Below, piece after piece: positions 13,034 through 16,831 of a DNA stretch of 16,831 nucleotides. The stretch is from Alistipes sp. Lineage in GTDB: Bacteria > Bacteroidota > Bacteroidia > Bacteroidales > Rikenellaceae. The translations under genes were made by a program, and so were the position numbers. The stretch spans positions 1 through 16,831 of the forward strand of contig JAFYRB010000061.1 in the NCBI GenBank assembly GCA_017559615.1, given 5' to 3'. Each line of letters starts with the position of its first letter. Position 1 is the stretch's first letter. The notes under the pieces are model-generated. The model was given only the letters and a program-made list of their open reading frames with translations, did no database searches and was not told where the DNA came from.

Positions 13034-13795
13034 ATGAAGTTGTTTGTATGGAGTGATGGTAGGGTGGTCGATGCTTCGGAGTTTCGACTAACGCTTCCGT
13101 TTGTTCTGCAACGCATACATACGCTTGGTTATAAGGCATTTAATGTTGCACAGCATATCGAGATTATGCGCCGTGCCTCGATTGAGTTGTTTGGCTTCGC
13201 TTCGCTATGCCGAGCCGAGGATGCCGAGCGTATCATCGAGCAACTTACAAAATTGTCGCGTATCTCTCCAACCTTGAGTTGTACGGTGGCTATGCGCCTA
13301 AATTCGGAGGGAGAACTCTCCTTCGAGGTTGAGCGACCATCATATTATAGCGGCGCTTCGCTTCGTGTTTCGCGCCCTAAAGGTGTCTTTTTTAGAGTCT
13401 CAGAACCAGAGTATAAATCGCAAAATTCGGTTACCATTGCCCTTGATGCTATGTACGATGCGCGTGTGCAGGATAGGGGTGATATGGCTATTTGGGTAGA
13501 TTTCCGCAATGAAGTTGTAAGCCGTCCGTGGTTGCCAATTTTTGCTGTCTTTCATAATGTTGTCTATACCCCAGTAGAGCACGATAGCGTGGAGTATACT
13601 ATTGTTTGCGATGCGTTACAACGCGCTGGTATAGAGCTTGTTGTTCGTTCCATACCAGTAGAGTCGCTGCTTCGTATGGATGAGGTCTTTGTTGCTGATG
13701 TTATGGGTTTAACATCCTTTGCCTCTATACAAGAGAGTAGGCTCCTATCCGTTATAGCTACTCTCGTAGCAAGTCGGATGGAGCCTAAGTTATAG
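13034..13795 (+). CDS. Class IV aminotransferase-like protein (PabC/BCAT fold), divergent
   Basis: A 253-residue cytoplasmic protein matching the fold type IV PLP enzymes that include aminodeoxychorismate lyase, D-amino-acid and branched-chain aminotransferases. Visible signs: an N-terminal half with HIEIMRRAS, YKSQNSVTIALDAMYDAR (127-144) where Lys128 aligns with the PLP lysine in IKSLNLLNNVLA of D-amino-acid aminotransferase, VVYTP (176-180), and RMDEVFVADVMG near the end. The usual Glu in the motif TEGSSSN, which contacts the PLP ring nitrogen, is not evident: the aligned segment reads VVSRPWLP. The activity may be altered or the alignment imperfect. It is the last gene of the tilS-holA operon. 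PabC (folate pathway) is the likeliest relative, but I do not assign it. Confidence 0.7.
   Translation: MKLFVWSDGRVVDASEFRLTLPFVLQRIHTLGYKAFNVAQHIEIMRRASIELFGFASLCRAEDAERIIEQLTKLSRISPTLSCTVAMRLNSEGELSFEVERPSYYSGASLRVSRPKGVFFRVSEPEYKSQNSVTIALDAMYDARVQDRGDMAIWVDFRNEVVSRPWLPIFAVFHNVVYTPVEHDSVEYTIVCDALQRAGIELVVRSIPVESLLRMDEVFVADVMGLTSFASIQESRLLSVIATLVASRMEPKL
13738..13787. terminator. Stem-loop overlapping the 3' end of the aminotransferase-like gene
   Basis: TAGGCTCCTATCCG (13738-13751) pairs with CGGATGGAGCCTA (13775-13787) through 13 pairs with one bulged T, around a 23-base loop. It lies inside the last codons of the plus-strand gene, 33 bases before the end of the convergent ROK gene at 13820. 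Because only 24 bases separate the two genes, this may act as a shared terminator, though it lacks a clean T-run. It may also be chance codon complementarity. Confidence 0.4.
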
Positions 13796-13819
13796 TAGTT
13801 GTTTCGGAGTATTCCTGCC

Positions 13820-14914
13820 CTAAATATTATCCAATGCGTAGAGGTATGCGCCAAGCGATACCGCATTGCTTGCACCGATGTCTGAGATGGTTACACCAAT
13901 GCGCTTCTCTGGATCGTAGACAACCTCCTTGTCGCTGCCATAGACCTTGATTTTCTTTGAGTTGCCTCGTGCAAACTGCTCAAACTCCTCTTTATCATCG
14001 AGGTTGTAGACGCTCATCTGCACGCGATTGAGGCTGTCGCCCGACATAGTAGATATTTTTGAGCGCATCTCCTCCAAGAGAGCTGGCATAAAGTACTTCG
14101 ATGCACCTGCCAAGCCACCACCAATTACAATCACTCCGTCCATAAGTGTTACGGCTGTAGCCATAGCATCGCCCGCAACGCGACCCTGGGTTGCGAAGCT
14201 CTCCTTTGCAGTCTCCACGTTACCCTCCATCTTGCCCTCAGCAATGTTGAAGATATCGCGTGGCTCAAGCTCGCGCTCATCTCCCGAGAGTTCTCTGTAT
14301 ACGCGCTTTACAGCACGAATAGCAATACCGTCCTCAACGATATACTGTGGTTTGTCGCGGTGCTTTAGGCAGAAGACCTCAACGCAAGAGTTGTCGCCAA
14401 GATTTAGCTTGCCATCCATCACAAAACCAAAACCAAAGCCAGTGCCAAAAGTGAAGCCCAAAAGGTTGCGGTAACGCTTCGCTGAGCCTGCTTCCTCGAG
14501 CATTCTATTGATGCGTGGTAGTGCACCACCAGCGGCCTCGCCATAGGCGAAAAGGTCGGCATCGTTGTTTATAAATACCGGAATTTTGAAGTGCTCCTCA
14601 AGCATAGGTCCAAGCGCAACGCCATCGCGGAAGGATGGGAAGTTTGGTAAGAAGCCACCAATAACGCCATTGCGATAGTCGGCTGGGCCTGGGAAGGCAA
14701 AGCTGATAGCAACGGGCTTATGAGGTAGGGTAGCTATAATCTGCTCGAAACCCTTAACCAGGTTGCTAAGGCAAAGGTTAAGGTCGTGCGCCTCAGATGG
14801 TAGGGTTATGCTCTCGGCACAAGGCTTACCACTCTGCATTGCACCAAATACGAAGTTTGTGCCTCCAGCGTCAAGCGTGACGACGATAGGCTCTAATGCT
14901 CTATTCTGTTCCAT
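13820..14914 (-). CDS. ROK-family sugar kinase-like protein
   Basis: A 364-residue cytoplasmic protein of the ROK (repressor, ORF, kinase) family, which phosphorylates hexoses such as glucose, N-acetylglucosamine or N-acetylmannosamine with ATP. Motifs: phosphate loop LDAGGTNFVFG (14-24), AFPGPADYRNGVIGG, FINNDADLFAYGE with the catalytic base Asp118, GFTFGTGFGFGFVMDGKL (154-171), and VIVIGGGLA. There is no N-terminal helix-turn-helix, so it is an enzyme-type member. The ROK zinc motif CxCGxxGCxE is missing; NSCVEVFCLKH stands in its place. It is also some 60 residues longer than typical kinases, with extra sequence near the C-terminus (about 305-340). The sugar substrate cannot be read. It has its own promoter at 14922-14952. 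Confidence 0.85.
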   Translation of the reverse strand: MEQNRALEPIVVTLDAGGTNFVFGAMQSGKPCAESITLPSEAHDLNLCLSNLVKGFEQIIATLPHKPVAISFAFPGPADYRNGVIGGFLPNFPSFRDGVALGPMLEEHFKIPVFINNDADLFAYGEAAGGALPRINRMLEEAGSAKRYRNLLGFTFGTGFGFGFVMDGKLNLGDNSCVEVFCLKHRDKPQYIVEDGIAIRAVKRVYRELSGDERELEPRDIFNIAEGKMEGNVETAKESFATQGRVAGDAMATAVTLMDGVIVIGGGLAGASKYFMPALLEEMRSKISTMSGDSLNRVQMSVYNLDDKEEFEQFARGNSKKIKVYGSDKEVVYDPEKRIGVTISDIGASNAVSLGAYLYALDNI

Positions 14915-14921
14915 AGTAGAG

Positions 14922-14952
14922 CAAAGATATAAACTTTTTTCAAAACTCGCAA
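14922..14952 (-). promoter_or_regulatory. Promoter of the ROK-family gene
   Basis: On the minus strand TTG (14950-14952), 20 bases, then TATCTTTG (14922-14929). The -7 box ends seven bases before the ATG, so the transcript would have almost no leader. Confidence 0.75.
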
Positions 14953-15034
14953 TATTTGGTTAAATATTGAAAAATGTGCATAAATAACTAATAAAAACTC
15001 TGCTAATTAGTAGTGTATTCTCAAAAATAAGTTA

Positions 15035-15042
15035 TATATTTG
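15035..15042 (+). promoter_or_regulatory. -7 box of the V-type ATPase operon
   Basis: TATATTTG is an exact TAnnTTTG match, 105 bases before the first ATPase gene. The -33 region lacks a TTG at the right distance, so the promoter assignment is moderate. Confidence 0.5.
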
Positions 15043-15067
15043 TGAGATTTTATAGAGGTATAGTTGT

Positions 15068-15086
15068 GTGCGTGTAATTCACGCGC
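15068..15086 (+). other. Small hairpin in the ATPase operon leader
   Basis: GTGCGTG pairs with CACGCGC around TAATT: seven pairs including one G-U. It sits in the predicted untranslated leader, 60 bases before the first start codon, and is followed by an A-rich stretch. It may affect stability or translation of the mRNA; it has no T-run and is not a terminator. Confidence 0.45.
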
Positions 15087-15147
15087 CTGAAAAACAGAGA
15101 AAGAAACAACAAAAATAATATATAAAACTTAAAAATTACGAATTATT

Positions 15148-15759
15148 ATGGAGAACAACAAACTTCAGGAGCTTACGCAAAAGCTCTATAACGATGGCTT
15201 GGAGAAGGGTCGTTCTGAGGCGGAGCGTTTGGTTGCCGAGGCTAAGGAGGCTGCTGCTAAGATTATTGCTGATGCCGAGGCTGAGGCTGCTGCTATTGCT
15301 AAGGCAGCGCAGGATCGTGCTGATGATGTAGCTAAGAATGCTATGACTGAGATCACACTCGCTGGCCGTCAGGCTCTTTCAAAGATTAAGGCAGAGCTTG
15401 CCGAGGCTGTGATTATGAAGTCTACAGGTGCAGCTGTTAAGGATGCAATTATGGATGTTGCATTCGTAAAGGATATGTTGCTTGCTGTAGCAAACAACTG
15501 GAACTCTCAGACTGTAGATGTTTCGCTTGTAGCGTTGCTTGCAGAGGAGAAGCGTGCTGAGTTGGATGCTGTAATGCAGCAGAGCGCTCAGGAGCTTGCT
15601 AAGGCTGGTATCGAGGTGGGTTACTCTAAGGATGTTAAGAGTGGCTTCAAGCTCGGTGAGAAGAATGGTGGTTACTATATCTCATTCACTGACGAGAGCT
15701 TCGATGCATTGCTTAAGGAGTATCTCCGCGAGAAGGTGTCTAATATGCTTTTTAAGTAG
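15148..15759 (+). CDS. atpE: V-type ATP synthase subunit E
   Basis: Subunit E forms the peripheral stalk that holds the catalytic head of V/A-type ATPases still against rotation. The 203-residue protein has the expected layout: an N-terminal Ala/Glu/Lys-rich helix (about 1-75, for example ERLVAEAKEAAAKIIADAEA) that would form a coiled coil, and a C-terminal globular domain (about 90-203) ending in LLKEYLREKVSNMLFK. There is no signal peptide or membrane segment. It is the first gene of the operon: the next starts three bases after its stop and subunit A follows, which supports the call. The symbol follows the usual V-type naming and should not be confused with the F-type c subunit. Confidence 0.88.
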   Translation: MENNKLQELTQKLYNDGLEKGRSEAERLVAEAKEAAAKIIADAEAEAAAIAKAAQDRADDVAKNAMTEITLAGRQALSKIKAELAEAVIMKSTGAAVKDAIMDVAFVKDMLLAVANNWNSQTVDVSLVALLAEEKRAELDAVMQQSAQELAKAGIEVGYSKDVKSGFKLGEKNGGYYISFTDESFDALLKEYLREKVSNMLFK

Positions 15760-15762
15760 GCT

Positions 15763-16605
15763 ATGTTCTCTGCGGAGTATTTCTATTTGGTTGCGGGCCT
15801 TCGCGAGTGGGCGTTGGACTCTGATACCAAAGGTTTTGATCTTGGCGAGATAAAGTCAGAGATTCTTGCCGAGCTATCAAAGCGCGATCGTAAGGCTGTG
15901 GAGCTTCTCTACGCATATTACGATTGTGAAAATCTTATCGCTTATCGCAATGGTCGCGAGCGATTCTCAGCACTTGGTAACCTCACCGCTGAGCAGTTGA
16001 CTGAGGTCTTTGAGAATCGTCGCTACTCACTTCTTCCAACGGAGATGGCGCGTGTAGTAAAACTATACGTTGAGGCAGAGGATGAGGATCGCGATACCGA
16101 TATCGTTCTTACTGAGAGCTTCGAGCACGCATTGTTTGAGGCTTACTACAACGACCTTGCAGCGTCGAAGTCTACATTCCTTAAGGGATGGGGTGAGTTC
16201 GATCGTAACCTTCGCAACATTGCAGCTGCTGTTGCTGCTCGCGAGGCTGGTCGTGCGGTTAAGGATGTATTGGTAGGCGGTGGTGAGATTGTTGAGCAGC
16301 TATCGCGCTCATCTGCAGCCGATTTCGGTTTGCGTGGTGAGTTGCCATATATCGATGCAGTTATTGCGGCTGTAAGTGACGAGAAGAATATTGTTGAGAA
16401 GGAGCGCAAGATCGATGCTATCCGCTGGTCGGAGGCTGAGGAGATTGCCGTATTCGACTTTTTCAATGTAGACTATATCCTATCGTACCTTGTCAAGGTT
16501 AACATTGTAGCACGTTGGACACTTCTCTCACCTGAGGTTGGTCGCCAGATGCTCAATCGTTTGATTAAGGAGCTTGATGCCAAGGAACTTGTGAATAAAC
16601 AATAA
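15763..16605 (+). CDS. DUF2764 family protein of the V-type ATPase operon
   Basis: A 280-residue soluble protein beginning MFSAEYFYLVAGLRE, the signature start of DUF2764 proteins, which occur between the E and A subunit genes in Bacteroidota V-type ATPase operons. It is mostly helical, with ELLYAYYDCENL (about 47-58) and a C-terminal segment FFNVDYILSYLVKVNIVARWTLL (about 229-251). Bacteroidota operons of this kind usually lack an obvious subunit C, and DUF2764 is thought to take that place, joining the rotor to the membrane ring; this is inference from position and helical character. It is packed three bases after subunit E and 14 bases before subunit A, so they are co-transcribed. Confidence 0.85.
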   Translation: MFSAEYFYLVAGLREWALDSDTKGFDLGEIKSEILAELSKRDRKAVELLYAYYDCENLIAYRNGRERFSALGNLTAEQLTEVFENRRYSLLPTEMARVVKLYVEAEDEDRDTDIVLTESFEHALFEAYYNDLAASKSTFLKGWGEFDRNLRNIAAAVAAREAGRAVKDVLVGGGEIVEQLSRSSAADFGLRGELPYIDAVIAAVSDEKNIVEKERKIDAIRWSEAEEIAVFDFFNVDYILSYLVKVNIVARWTLLSPEVGRQMLNRLIKELDAKELVNKQ

Positions 16606-16619
16606 AACTATATAAACGA

Positions 16620-16831
16620 ATGAAAACATTAGGACGTGTAAACGGTATTATCTCGAACATCGTGATCGCCAAGGTTGACGGTCCCGTTGGTCAGAATGAG
16701 ATATGCCACGTATATTGCGGCGATGTCCGTATGATGGCTGAGGTCATCAAGGTCATAGGCGATGAGGCCTATGTGCAGGTTTACGATAGTACGCGCGGTT
16801 TGAAGATTGGTGATAAGGTGGAGTTCGAGGG
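16620..16831 (+). CDS. atpA: V-type ATP synthase subunit A, N-terminal part (cut by window end)
   Basis: The first 70 residues of the catalytic subunit are present and the frame is open to the window edge. They show the N-terminal beta-barrel of V/A-type A subunits: LGRVNGIISNIVIAKVDG, then EVIKVIGDEAYVQVYDST and GLKIGDKVEF. The segment VDGPVGQNEICHV resembles the start of archaeal-type A subunits. The nucleotide-binding domain with its P-loop lies beyond the window. The ATG at 16620 follows the DUF2764 stop by 14 bases with no Shine-Dalgarno sequence. Whether the enzyme moves protons or sodium ions cannot be told from this part. Confidence 0.93.
   Translation, partial: MKTLGRVNGIISNIVIAKVDGPVGQNEICHVYCGDVRMMAEVIKVIGDEAYVQVYDSTRGLKIGDKVEFE

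Noticed and set aside
1..16831. CRISPR array, rRNA, insertion sequence or phage genes
   Set aside because: No regularly spaced repeats, no rRNA-like stretch, and no transposase or integrase motifs were found on either strand.

Overview
The window looks like a chromosomal segment of a Bacteroidales bacterium, most likely Alistipes or another member of the Rikenellaceae. The evidence is the TAnnTTTG-type -7 promoter boxes, the absence of Shine-Dalgarno sequences, Bacteroidota-restricted families (DUF4301, DUF2764, a lipoprotein with a C-X-K-D-D surface-export signal) and a V-type rather than F-type ATPase operon. The genus is inferred from gene flavour and is not proven.

Left part (1-3.0 kb): a dispersed 85-base repeat; a secreted YiiX-type permuted papain-fold hydrolase (minus strand) with a clear terminator; a gene-poor stretch holding a 104-bp direct repeat that carries the 3' end and terminator of tRNA-Lys; the intact tRNA-Lys(UUU) gene with its own promoter; a WYL-type transcription regulator; and a small conserved-looking 93-residue protein.

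Middle part (3.0-7.7 kb): a cell-envelope locus. A minus-strand OmpA-like protein with an unusual His-rich and Cys-rich tail faces a three-gene plus-strand operon: LysM plus beta-barrel protein, beta-barrel plus OmpA peptidoglycan-binding protein, and a von Willebrand A (vWA) lipoprotein predicted to reach the cell surface. Together they could link peptidoglycan, outer membrane and surface. This is the most likely place for an undescribed system. It ends at a perfect 40-bp palindrome.

Right part (7.7-16.8 kb): mostly housekeeping. A DUF4301 protein (nucleotidyltransferase-like motif) is divergent from murB, whose mRNA looks leaderless. A second copy of the dispersed repeat precedes the tilS-holA-class IV aminotransferase operon. 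A convergent ROK-family kinase follows, then the start of the V-type ATPase operon (subunit E, DUF2764 protein, subunit A cut by the window edge).

Coding calls rest on reading the translated proteins for family motifs. Promoters and hairpins were found by eye and base pairing was checked by hand. No database search or folding program was used.
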